From positions 1-15,712 of the forward strand of contig LT636107.1 in NCBI GenBank assembly GCA_900128565.1: a stretch of 15,712 nucleotides of DNA. Direction: 5' to 3'. The stretch is from Stramenopiles sp. TOSAG23-6 (taxonomy: Eukaryota > Sar). Below are positions 12,001 to 15,701 of this stretch, piece by piece (the first letter of the stretch is position 1; each line of letters begins with the position of its first letter). Both the position numbers and the translations under genes were made by a program. The notes beneath the pieces were generated by a model. It ran no database searches and was not told the origin of the DNA. It saw nothing but the letters and a program-made list of their open reading frames with translations.

Positions 12001-12194
12001 GGATTTATCGATGTCCTGTTTACAAAGAACTAAGTCGCGCAGGTATTCTTAGCACAACGGGCCACTCTACTAATTTTGTATTATGGCTTGAATTACCAGG
12101 TGGACGGGAGGATATAAAAAATAACTTGGGCATGAATGATCAGGAGTATTGGATCAAAGCTGGAGTCGCTGCTTTTACAGCACTTCGTTATTGA
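51..12194 (+). CDS. DNAH1: Axonemal inner-arm dynein heavy chain, DNAH1 type (probably 5'-partial)
   Basis: ATP-driven microtubule motor of the inner dynein arms, acting in the ciliary or flagellar axoneme. The visible reading frame is 4047 codons without a stop. Order: tail (about residues 1-760), linker (760-1220), AAA1 with Walker A GPAGTGKT at 1369-1376 and Walker B CFDEFNR, AAA2 with GPTNGGKS at 1650-1657, AAA3 with GPTGTGKT at 2001-2008, AAA4 with GVGGSGRQ at 2348-2355 (Lys replaced by Arg, usual in axonemal chains), coiled-coil stalk with microtubule-binding tip (about 2590-2905), AAA5, AAA6 and the C-terminal domain ending YWIKAGVAAFTALRY. Tail, linker (QLPSESKRF) and AAA3 (PTMDTARYTKVLDML) match remembered DNAH1 better than DNAH6 or DNAH7. 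The ATG at 51 has poor context (T at -3 and +4), and homology suggests several hundred residues are missing upstream, so the true start probably lies outside the window. The undetermined base at 593 is the third position of GCN, so residue 181 is Ala. Dynein identity is near certain; the DNAH1 assignment is from memory. Confidence 0.93.
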   Translation: MWISRNNICFDTENPHFFAARVAAALRGRSEFEQQVAYGVYIDEMPTGGGLPNLATHWMDRIIDVACNTKLLRGKQEKLNVGVLTVMANNEYQRHMNKIIFDLYMKSNMKIFSPLGVRLPSTLNVHKIPQNGTLPLELARDNGGFVDNEAPTYNQNKSLFTNVCIYTSTESAFKTLELVAXENTKLDSQLAYTISESDSPPCRLQNFIAVQTSQMKEIYNYMDGDWVAAVKDHILTNMKDEGREFNLKESNREKYVLTQLSRFLRLVNYTMSDSLRYFVLNSIEAYKNMILSAGGGTEYIEFVNEVVPNSEDVSSLEVAADDEAKEEPADNPAKIKPEHEDSASTDKPDELSSPLFILDVAIAEVETVKKKSSKNSKKAKKDKKDKKSGMDKKKSTKKKDVKDEETVIPKEPTVKRKNFVFQTSPEDIHKTVVELMETTITTLGGIPIVERKVMNRLYWKTKPSIASCTLKDDAVKNTTNEINEHFQACIGPVNKYLSKTFKKYVKFIRSDIDTLLDALEKKYDGSEGGDPEENMLAMVEEVTKKVKKHSKEIKSIATNIPDAIRINIFEISCLHIKNVLIHKHQNFKRRLLNVLAESNNKACQALNERFEVIMEHFRLPVDKIEQLDEMEEYIKGCPDLVNEINLKAKRIHEKFGLLDEMKFQLADDDFINKWTLYGYPHYIYEKMKSLKKSNAIKMEEYSESLKDEQQLFDEELLKLDKEVQDLQKYNELSKLKEVVPICTSIRKRLESMKLQTQLFNSRESLFGSDITEYSALNGIAKAFLPFENLWMTCSRWQEGQKSWFKDQLLTLNPEQIEKDVAEFTRKLNKSAKAMKKSGLSKIADVAKSTMKEVKQFSHLVPLVMSVVTPGMRDRHWEAMATKLSIDIDQYSRDFTLEKLQNMGVPEHLEEVTKIGEIANKEYQIEKAMEMMRDQWKPIVLVVEPYRETGTSIFKEADVIIALLDEHITMTQAMSFSSFNKPFKEDIEAWDKTLSTVSEVVEEWLAVQRNWLYLQPIFDSDDIKRQLPSESKRFFTVDKNWRQTMKDASKNALAIEFCDSEKLYERFRESNNYLDMVQKGLSDYLETKRAAFSRFYFLSNDELLEILSETKDPTKVQPHLKKCFEAIVSVNFNKQSEITCMRSREKEQVQFVTNVKTKDIPVESWMNDLQQAMCDAVKSNFYAAVQDYLVVPRTEWMQKWPGQLVLNCSQVHWTKEMEAAMEAKGAEGVKEYYQKQLQQLNDMVALVRSPNLAKLARSSVGALSVIDVHARDVSVEMIKIGVKDKKAFLWMSQIRYYWIRDTDENGEDLNPGVEDWTTGKAFGIMVTSKRRYSCEYLGNSFRLVITPLTDKCYLTLMGALEMILGGSPAGPAGTGKTETVKDLAKGLAKQCVVFNCSDGMDYKMTGKFFKGLASCGAWCCFDEFNRILIEVLSVIAQQIMTLQAGVLQGKHRVLFEGTDIALSWEFAVFITMNPGYAGRTELPDNLAALFRPVAMMVPDYAMIGEIMLFAYGFGSARKCAQKMVATFTLCSEQCSNQPHYDYGMRAVKTVIVASGNLKREEPDLDEEMLMLRGLIDVNVPKFLSHDLPLFEGIMGDLFPGKTKQYIDYGALLSCMKIKCKRRQLMPTPWFIEKVIQLYEMICVRHGLMVVGPTNGGKSSCIRVLQETLTMLKDEGVEGNRFETVWVKYINPKSITMGQLYGCFDPNTHEWQDGVLANMIRLCVQQADSSLKWVLFDGPVDTLWIESMNTVLDDNKKLCLNSGEMVALSSEMTMMFEPADLAVASPATVSRCGMIYMQPHSLGYSPITDCWLENIPACFSNEMKIKLMILMDVLLQHTMTFLRRNLKECVPTVNHQLQWSLHKLLDCFFASFIVKDGEEPIKPEVIANFEKNIEQVFAYAFTWSVCVTVNLEGRKKLDSFIRNTLDSNNICQTPNIPNEGMIYDYWFDIETTKWIYFQKLAPEYVFDGSLGFNELVVPTMDTARYTKVLDMLLINNHHVMMCGPTGTGKTVNISKHLQSGMDKMYIPLCFTFSAQTSANQTQDIIDGKCDKRRKGVFGPMAGKRYLIFVDDCNMPQREIYGAQPPIELLRQWLCGQGWYDRKTLKWRQIIDSTLILACGPPGGGKNPVTPRFKRHFNCIAYTQLENSVMYTIFKSIFEGFLANFEPEVQKMCESIVWSSIEIYNTTVSDLLPTPIKPHYTFNTRDLAKVFQGLLMATNRKITSSIQIARMWVHEICRVFADRLVNDEDEGWFKNLVFQRLENQLQLDKSEVLPNDLLLYGDFMIPGADPRIYAEVVKVDEVLPIVNEYLADYNAESKNAMNLVLFTDAIRHVSRISRIIRQPLGNVLLLGVGGSGRQSLTRLATFMAEYECFQVEIAKGYGLPEWREDLKQCLLKAGVDNKPVVFLFVDTQIVFEGMLEDINNILNSGDVPNLYGPEEMEQINNTCRIDCQKKRIPPTKINIYAQYIIRVRRNIHMVIAMSPMGEPFRRRLRMFPSFVNCCTIDWFAEWPNEALLSVATNSMNMTDMELGDSFDKVVDFFKTIHQTVANSSKDFLTELGRHNYVTPTSYLELLDTYKKIIKIKRIEVGDLRDKLQNGLNKLISTGEAVNDLQTKLEKMQPELAATQIEVDAMIVTIKADTVEADKTKAIVQEAEAEANIQAAEAKAIADDAQRDLDEALPALEEAVACLKLLKKADIDEVKSLKTPPSGVKLTMEVCCVMFSVKPVLEKDPNKMGAKIKNYFAASKTKLLSDAKAFLARLTEFDKDNMEDALATKLKVYVDDPNFTPKMIEKASKACKAVCMWARAMYKYHTVAKEVEPKRILLASAQESLAITMKKLKSAQDQLSVVTAKLDKLDAQLQESLTKKDNLAREVKLCADRLVRADVLIGGLGGEKIRWAKSVDTLTLAYDRLIGDVLIASGTVAYLGPFTPGFRKRIVDIWNNKLLSTAEVLPFTDGCNMTSVLAEPIQVQAWKILGLPTDGHSLENAIVMDIARRWPLLIDPQSQANRFIRNMGRDKSLAEGGMDITKLTDPNFLRTLENGVRFGKWILLENILEKLDASMEPLLQQQLFKQGGTLMIRLGDSTIPWNDTFKFFMTTKLPNPHYPPEVCVKVTLLNFTITPGGLEDQLLGVVIAKERPDLEAQKSELVISNAGMKKTLKGIEDQILQLLKDSSGNILDDVALIEALDVAKKTSNEINTALKEAEQIEATIDSTREEYRPAAFRGSLLYFCISLLADVDPMYQYSLQWFTALFTQGIEEAEQNDDVSQRVKNLIEFITYKLYENICRSLFEAHKLLFSFMMAIKILIGAGTIDMTQWKFLISGIGPSVVESPNPAPEWIIGRAWNEVQAISSISIFEGLYKSFTTDLPAWRKIYDSATPQTEPLPGKWNDLNSLQKLCVLRILRPDKVTEAVQLYVIEHLEQRFVEPPPFNLNACFNTSKNNIPLIFVLTTGSDPTKMFYEYAEEMGFGEKVKGISLGQGQDVVAEKMIDEGVKEGTWVYLQNAHLYISWMSTLEQICEEIDPEECHQDYRLWLTSMPSKDFPVSVLQNGVKMTLEPPKGLKANLKNAYFKLDDEKLQITTKPFAYQKLLFALCFFHANVQERRKFGPLGWNKPYDFNDTDLAISKAQLEKFIDTYDEVPFKVLNIMTSYINYGGRVTDYIDLRTIDVILRRLFTEEILGDDYSFSPSGLYYSVQVDKEHPHDVYMDYIDKLPLNPAPEAFGMHENANIICAETETTAMFSTILSLEARSSGGDGKSREDILDETADTIFTKIPEVFEVQAIAMIYPLAYNESMNTVLVQECMRYNPVVDLIKTQLPQLRKALKGLVVMSVELENVCTALFTQKVPDTWANLAFPSLKPLNSWVDELAERLAFLQKWADEGIPPCFWISGFYFPQAFLTGTKQNYARKYTLPIDTLEFDFIVLDDKKPSDFTEKAEDGCRIYGLYLEGCRWNYDKHTLDDSLPKQLYTETPLIYLLPHKDREEPDGGIYRCPVYKELSRAGILSTTGHSTNFVLWLELPGGREDIKNNLGMNDQEYWIKAGVAAFTALRY
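1178..1213 (+). repeat. Four 9-bp tandem units encoding a Lys-Lys-x repeat
   Basis: Four near-identical units of the form CAAAAAGGM run in frame and encode SKKAKKDKKDKKS. They form the core of a Lys-rich block (19 Lys in 35 residues, about residues 369-403) in the dynein tail. Unit changes are confined to the last two bases, which suggests recent slippage expansion. Confidence 0.75.
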
Positions 12195-12215
12195 TAAAAA
12201 CAAAATATCAAACCA

Positions 12216-12221
12216 AATAAA
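12216..12221 (+). terminator. Polyadenylation signal AATAAA of the dynein gene
   Basis: A canonical AATAAA lies 22 bases after the dynein TGA, within an AT-rich 69-base gap. The cleavage site would fall inside or beyond the 3' end of the opposing F-box/RCC1 gene. No AATAAA is seen on the minus strand in this gap for the opposing gene. Confidence 0.6.
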
Positions 12222-12263
12222 ATAATAATGTAGTATAGTTTTTTTTGCAATAATATAAATATT

Positions 12264-13751
12264 TTATCGCAAATTCAATCTCTCCGGTAATAAGAAATAT
12301 TCAAATGACTGATCATATAGCGACACCCCAAAATGAAGAATATCCCCATCCTTTGTTCGCACCAAGCTTTGTCTATTCCCTGCACATACTTCAACAATAT
12401 GAATACCTTTTAATGCAACTATTTGCTTAGGCAGGGTTTGAATATCACATATACCGTGTCCCAACTCACCACAACTACCATCTCCCCATGAGTATACAAT
12501 ACCATCTGCAGCCACCGCAAAACTATGTGATGAACCAGCTGAAATTTGAACTATATTTTTGAGATAATTTAAGTTTACTTTTTTAGGAACAAACTGAAAC
12601 TCAAAGTCCCCATGTCCAAGATTCCCTTTTTCTCCGTCTCCCCACGTGTACAATGTACCATCTCCGGTAAGTGCCATGCTGTGTGCGATACCTGCGGATA
12701 TTTGAATAATATTTTCATTCCTCAAAGATTCTATTACCACTGGCACATCTGTGTTCTGAACATAACCATGACCAAGTCTTCCGTCAAACCCATCTCCCCA
12801 TGAAAACAATACACCGTCTGATGTAAGTGCCATGCTGTGTCGAAACCCAGCTGCAATTTGCACGATATTTTGTTTACACAAAGCTTCAACAATCCTCGGG
12901 ATATGTTGCTCATTACAGCTATCATATCCCAGAGCTCCAAAGACAGCAGAACCCCATGTATATACTTCACCTTTTGCAGTGAGAGCCATACTAAAGTGTT
13001 CCGAAGCTGCAATTTGAACCACTTGTTTCCCCCGCAATGCCACGATTTCTTTCGGTTGTTGTTCTGATAAACTATCGCCGTGTCCAAGCTGCCCACTGTA
13101 TCCTTCCCCCCACGAGAAGACACGACCTTTTAATGATAGGGCCATCGACGTTTGCCCTTGTATAGAAATTTGTACAAATTTATCTTCTTTGTCAAGATAC
13201 ACGCTGTTCGAGTATAAAAAATTAAGGGTAGTATTTTCCCCGTGCTCAACTAAAAAATCTGTTTTGAAATCCCAAATACCATTTGCCGATAAAACAAAAG
13301 CCGAAGACAGGTATTCTTCATGGGAATCCAAGCTAATTCGTATTTTATTGTAATCTGTATGCGGTAATGCCAAGTGATTATGTTGCCGATATTTCATAAT
13401 TGACATGTATTCAATATTGTCTAACCACTTACTCCAACTTTCTAAGCTGCCGTTTCGTCTACTGCGTCGTTTTGGTTGCAATTCAACTGGGAGATACAAC
13501 TTTGCCCGGATTTCACAAGCAATCTGAACATGTCCCTTATTCCATTTTGTTTCGCGACCTAGATGACGGATGCCGAAACTGAATGTTTTAGACGTGCAGC
13601 AGGTAATTGCGAGATCTTTTGATTCGAGGAATGTGAGAGAGTGAATCAATACGTCACTCGGCAACGTCAAAAGATCTTTAGAAAAGTCATTATATCCCAA
13701 AATGTTAGGAGCATATTTCGACAATATTTTTATAGTTTTTGGTAAATGCAT
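12264..13751 (-). CDS. F-box protein with RCC1-like beta-propeller
   Basis: Likely substrate-recognition subunit of an SCF (Skp1-Cullin-F-box) ubiquitin ligase. The F-box recruits Skp1 and the RCC1 propeller would bind the target. Residues are numbered from the ATG at 13751 (495 aa). The F-box is at about 28-65 (LLTLPSDVLIHSLTFLESKD). A linker follows, then RCC1 repeats from about 193 to the end with the motif [VL][FY][ST]WG....G.LGHG. Tryptophans at 214, 266, 318, 370 and 422 are exactly 52 residues apart. Degenerate blades before and after (WDF near 160, HFG at 473-475) complete seven. The same frame is open upstream to 13796, but that codon is GTG and an in-frame TAA lies at 13806-13808, so 13751 is the first ATG. 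The architecture resembles yeast Saf1 and animal FBXO24; orthology is not shown. It is convergent with the dynein gene and divergent from the gene at 14133. Confidence 0.88.
   Translation of the reverse strand: MHLPKTIKILSKYAPNILGYNDFSKDLLTLPSDVLIHSLTFLESKDLAITCCTSKTFSFGIRHLGRETKWNKGHVQIACEIRAKLYLPVELQPKRRSRRNGSLESWSKWLDNIEYMSIMKYRQHNHLALPHTDYNKIRISLDSHEEYLSSAFVLSANGIWDFKTDFLVEHGENTTLNFLYSNSVYLDKEDKFVQISIQGQTSMALSLKGRVFSWGEGYSGQLGHGDSLSEQQPKEIVALRGKQVVQIAASEHFSMALTAKGEVYTWGSAVFGALGYDSCNEQHIPRIVEALCKQNIVQIAAGFRHSMALTSDGVLFSWGDGFDGRLGHGYVQNTDVPVVIESLRNENIIQISAGIAHSMALTGDGTLYTWGDGEKGNLGHGDFEFQFVPKKVNLNYLKNIVQISAGSSHSFAVAADGIVYSWGDGSCGELGHGICDIQTLPKQIVALKGIHIVEVCAGNRQSLVRTKDGDILHFGVSLYDQSFEYFLLPERLNLR
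12267..13175 (-). repeat. RCC1 repeat array, 156-bp (52-codon) period
   Basis: The conserved WG tryptophan codons lie at 13110-13112, 12954-12956, 12798-12800, 12642-12644 and 12486-12488, each exactly 156 bases apart. A degenerate FG follows one further period on. The repeats are similar in protein motif but diverged in DNA, so this is an old protein repeat and not a recent DNA expansion. Confidence 0.85.
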
Positions 13752-13756
13752 ATCTT

Positions 13757-13792
13757 TTATATTCTGGGTATCTCCAACGATAGTGATAACAT
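13757..13792 (-). promoter_or_regulatory. Short upstream ORF before the F-box/RCC1 start
   Basis: On the minus strand an ATG at 13792 opens an 11-codon frame (MLSLSLEIPRI) whose TAA (13759-13757) ends 5 bases before the main ATG at 13751. It is out of frame with the main ORF. If the mRNA starts near 13800, as the TATA-like box suggests, ribosomes would meet it first. Use is unproven. Confidence 0.35.
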
Positions 13793-13827
13793 GCACCCTC
13801 TCTATTTAGAAGGTTATAGCGCAAGTC

Positions 13828-13835
13828 TATTTATA
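13828..13835 (-). promoter_or_regulatory. TATA-like box for the F-box/RCC1 gene
   Basis: The minus strand reads TATAAATA here, 77 bases upstream of the ATG at 13751. A start site about 25-35 bases downstream would give a leader of about 50 bases that includes the upstream ATG at 13792. AT-rich sequence makes chance matches common. Confidence 0.35.
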
Positions 13836-13840
13836 ATAGT

Positions 13841-13848
13841 TATAAAGG
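13841..13848 (+). promoter_or_regulatory. TATA-like box for the plus-strand membrane protein gene
   Basis: The plus strand reads TATAAAGG, five bases from the opposed minus-strand box. It lies 51 bases before the ATG at 13892 but 292 before the ATG at 14133, which would fit a first exon near 13870-13930 followed by an intron. The motif is short and the call is tentative. Confidence 0.3.
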
Positions 13849-14045
13849 AATATATATCTTCGAAATATTTTTACTCGCTCTGACATTCTTGATGTTTTTT
13901 CAAAAGATAATGATGTCATCGGGGGTATTATAAGCTTAGGTACAAATTTTTGGTACGGAAATAAAAATAACAGCTCTTCTTTTGAGTCTGACTGATCAAT
14001 CCATCAAGTCATCATCATCTTGTGTATATTTCTTCGTATTTGAAG

Positions 14046-14132
14046 TCTTTTTATATCTCCAGATGCAGATTATCCGCAAGGTCAATTCACTCGACGAAAC
14101 TCAAAGTACCTCTTATTGGATCATTCTTTAGA
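14046..14132 (+). other. In-frame presequence-like coding extension upstream of the ATG at 14133
   Basis: The frame of the downstream gene stays open upstream of its first ATG to a TGA at 13989-13991. From 14046 it encodes SFYISRCRLSARSIHSTKL and onward, a stretch rich in Arg, Lys and Ser with no acidic residue and an RSIHST motif typical of mitochondrial targeting peptides. There is no ATG in it (14022 is GTG), so it would be translated only if joined to an upstream exon. One phase-compatible option is donor GTATTA at 13925 and acceptor AG at 14044-14045, with exon 1 starting at ATG 13892. This is inference. Confidence 0.35.
14063..14131 (+). promoter_or_regulatory. Upstream ORF ending one base before the main ATG
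   Basis: An ATG at 14063 opens a 22-codon frame, out of frame with the main gene, ending in TAG at 14129-14131. The main ATG follows after a single base, at 14133. If the region is transcribed unspliced, this could force reinitiation. It may equally be a chance frame over a presequence-coding exon. Confidence 0.3.
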
Positions 14133-14774
14133 ATGGCGTCTTCGAGTCAAAGCAGTAGGCATCCAATTGCTTTGTTGGGCTTTATAGGATTAGGGTTATT
14201 GGGTGTCTCATTGTATTTGCTCCTAACAATGAACAACTTTGACCCTTCAAATCTTTTATCTGGAACATGTTCCTCAATTACAATAATACAAGATACGGAG
14301 AATTTGAAGACTGAATATGAAGGCGATGATGATAATTCAGATGAGTTGTACTACAGGGTACGCCAAGTCAAGATTGCTACAACGTTCACCCCCGAAGCTT
14401 GGGTGTTTGATGCCGCCACTCGACCTCCAGTGGACACAACACCAAGGAAACTAAAACGAAGTGAAGAATTTAGAGAAAAGATTGAGAGAGGATGGGGTGT
14501 CGTTCTTGGTCAACCATCAAAAGATTCACAGGCAGCCGCAACTCAAATAAATGAAGCAAAGGTGAAAATCTGGATCAATAAGTATACCCCAATAAATATT
14601 TGTTTCGCTTTTTCAGAGGTAGACAATGGTTGGTTTGTGACAAAGGAAATGTACGAGGAGATTACTGAAAGACCACAATGGAGGATGGCAAAAGGCATTG
14701 TATGTGGCTGTATTAGTTTTTTGTTCGTTGGGATGTACGTTGCAATAGCGAGAAATAAACGCAAGTCTAGCTGA
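14133..14774 (+). CDS. Unrecognised protein with two membrane segments, possibly mitochondrial
   Basis: I do not recognise this family. From the ATG at 14133 (A at -3, G at +4, a strong context) it is 213 residues. A hydrophobic segment lies at about 12-31 (IALLGFIGLGLLGVSLYLLL) and a second at about 188-206 (GIVCGCISFLFVGMYVAIA), followed by a basic tail RNKRKSS. Between them is a soluble domain of about 150 residues with an acidic stretch (EGDDDNSDE) and the motif WGVVLGQPSKD. Basic residues flank the outer ends, so both termini probably lie on the same side with the domain on the other. The in-frame, presequence-like sequence upstream suggests an inner-membrane protein with its middle domain in the intermembrane space. 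SURF1-like proteins share this two-helix layout, but I see none of their motifs. The gene is divergent from the F-box/RCC1 gene. Confidence 0.75.
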   Translation: MASSSQSSRHPIALLGFIGLGLLGVSLYLLLTMNNFDPSNLLSGTCSSITIIQDTENLKTEYEGDDDNSDELYYRVRQVKIATTFTPEAWVFDAATRPPVDTTPRKLKRSEEFREKIERGWGVVLGQPSKDSQAAATQINEAKVKIWINKYTPINICFAFSEVDNGWFVTKEMYEEITERPQWRMAKGIVCGCISFLFVGMYVAIARNKRKSS

Positions 14775-14784
14775 TAAACTATAA

Positions 14785-14790
14785 AATAAA
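14785..14790 (+). terminator. Polyadenylation signal AATAAA of the membrane protein gene
   Basis: AATAAA occurs 11 bases after the TGA of the preceding gene (in ATAAAATAAAG), followed by an AT-rich tract. The position suits a compact 3' UTR. Confidence 0.55.
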
Positions 14791-14908
14791 GAAGACCCCA
14801 AAATTTTATTTTCTTTGTTATTTCGAAAGAAATTTATATTTCCTACTTGCATCATTCATTATGTGGCCGACTTCCAGATGCAGCTCAGGGCGCAAATCAT
14901 CTTTTTGG

Positions 14909-14914
14909 TTTATT
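14909..14914 (-). terminator. Possible polyadenylation signal for the Lys/Cys-rich ORF
   Basis: The minus strand reads AATAAA here, about 160 bases after the TAA of the minus-strand ORF. It is plausible as a 3' UTR signal but too short to be more than suggestive. Confidence 0.2.
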
Positions 14915-14958
14915 CTACCGAATGGGTTTCAAGGTCCTGCCAATCACGGGTCGATAGA

Positions 14959-14972
14959 AACCCTAACCCTAA
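14959..14972. repeat. Short telomere-like tract AACCCTAACCCTAA
   Basis: Two full CCCTAA units plus AA match the TTAGGG-type telomere repeat used by animals, many fungi and other protists. The first part (AAACCCTAA) also matches the telo-box, a promoter element known in plants, and TTAGGG is the binding site of Tbf1/TRF-type proteins. Whether it marks an old telomere, a nearby chromosome end or a binding site cannot be told from two units. Confidence 0.5.
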
Positions 14973-15071
14973 TTCTCTCTGACTTAATGCAAATCAAAGT
15001 CGGAGAAAGATAAAAAAAGTAGCTATCCACGCTGATAGTAATCCCGCCAATCCCCAACGCCAAGTGGGCGA

Positions 15072-15701
15072 TTACCCATTTTCGGTTTCCCTCCTTTTTC
15101 TCGTTTTTTTCCGGGGGGAGAATTTACATTTGTCACAATTCTCACATTTGTCTATTCCACAATCTTCCACCCATTTTTCCCATTCCTCCGCCTGTTTGTC
15201 TTCGTCATCACAATTTAATTTTAAACCCTTTGGCTTATGTATACAAAGTCTATATGGAGCTTGCAAAATGTTCCAAAGAGCTGTTCCACAATCTTTCTTC
15301 CTTTTAGCTTCGTCATCTTTCTTCTTGTTCAACTTTTGGTGGCAATCATGTAAGTTTATTTCATGAAATTTTGATTTTTTTGTAGCATTGTTTAGTTCGG
15401 TATATAATTTGCTAGCAGTCGAGCAATTTTCTCCCCATTGAAAAAATATACGTGCGTGTTTTACTCTATCTATTTCAAGTCCGGCAATTTCTTTGTTTTT
15501 TTCTTTTTCCCCTTTCGGCCAATATAACAAATGGTTTGGTGGTGGAACACACACTTTTTTTTTCTTTGGACATTTCTTTACCAAATGAAACTTGTCGTTG
15601 AGGTCTTGCGGGTAGTTTCGTTCTATGTATTCCATAACTTTATCTATAATTTCAATAAATAATCTGCATTTTAAGTTCTTTGAGTTTTCTACAAGTTTCA
15701 T
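15072..15701 (-). CDS. Lys- and Cys-rich protein of unknown family, open at the right edge
   Basis: A 209-codon frame ends at TAA (15074-15072). I do not recognise it. It has about 38 Lys and 12 Cys. The C-terminal third has a Trp pair (EEWEKWVEDC) and then Cys spaced C-x4-C-x2-C-x2-C (CGIDKCENCDKC), which could bind metal or form disulfides. A basic nuclear-localisation-like run (PRKKTRKRR) ends the protein. No N-terminal signal peptide or membrane segment is seen from the ATG at 15701 (A at -3). No stop precedes that ATG within the window, only an A-rich run, so the protein may continue upstream. Coding status rests on length, even Cys number and patterned composition. The complementary strand is very T-rich, so a chance frame cannot be excluded. 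Confidence 0.45.
   Translation of the reverse strand: MKLVENSKNLKCRLFIEIIDKVMEYIERNYPQDLNDKFHLVKKCPKKKKVCVPPPNHLLYWPKGEKEKNKEIAGLEIDRVKHARIFFQWGENCSTASKLYTELNNATKKSKFHEINLHDCHQKLNKKKDDEAKRKKDCGTALWNILQAPYRLCIHKPKGLKLNCDDEDKQAEEWEKWVEDCGIDKCENCDKCKFSPRKKTRKRRETENG

Larger units (their letters stand above)
13797..14132. other. Divergent intergenic region (promoters and leaders)
   Basis: These 336 bases separate two divergent genes. The left part is AT-rich with two opposed TATA-like boxes. The middle contains plus-strand ATGs at 13892, 13910 and 13913 in one frame closing at TAA 13931-13933. The right part has a frame open from 13992 that reads into the downstream gene without an ATG. No RNA gene was recognised. 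Confidence 0.6.
14775..15071. other. Intergenic region between convergent genes
   Basis: These 297 bases hold the polyadenylation signal of the preceding gene and a short telomere-like tract. The segment from about 14860 to 15070 is richer in G and C than its surroundings. I saw no ORF with coding character and no tRNA or other RNA gene. Confidence 0.5.

Noticed and set aside
12734-13123. 129-residue minus-strand frame inside the RCC1 gene
   Set aside because: It is an alternative frame of the repeat array and has no RCC1 or other motif; the 510-codon frame explains the region.
13752-13796. N-terminal extension of the F-box protein to 13796
   Set aside because: The first codon there is GTG, not a usual nuclear start, and an in-frame TAA lies just upstream. 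It would be real only if spliced to another exon, for which there is no clear acceptor.
13911-13918. TGATGTCA, one base from a CRE/ATF site
   Set aside because: A single 8-mer with a mismatch in an AT-rich promoter is not enough to call a binding site.
14022-14045. Start of the membrane protein at 14022
   Set aside because: The codon is GTG. The extension may be coding through an upstream exon, but it is not a start.
15064-15366. 100-residue plus-strand frame opposite the Lys/Cys-rich ORF
   Set aside because: It begins with GTG and consists of Phe/Ser-rich sequence, the mirror of Lys/Glu-rich coding on the other strand.
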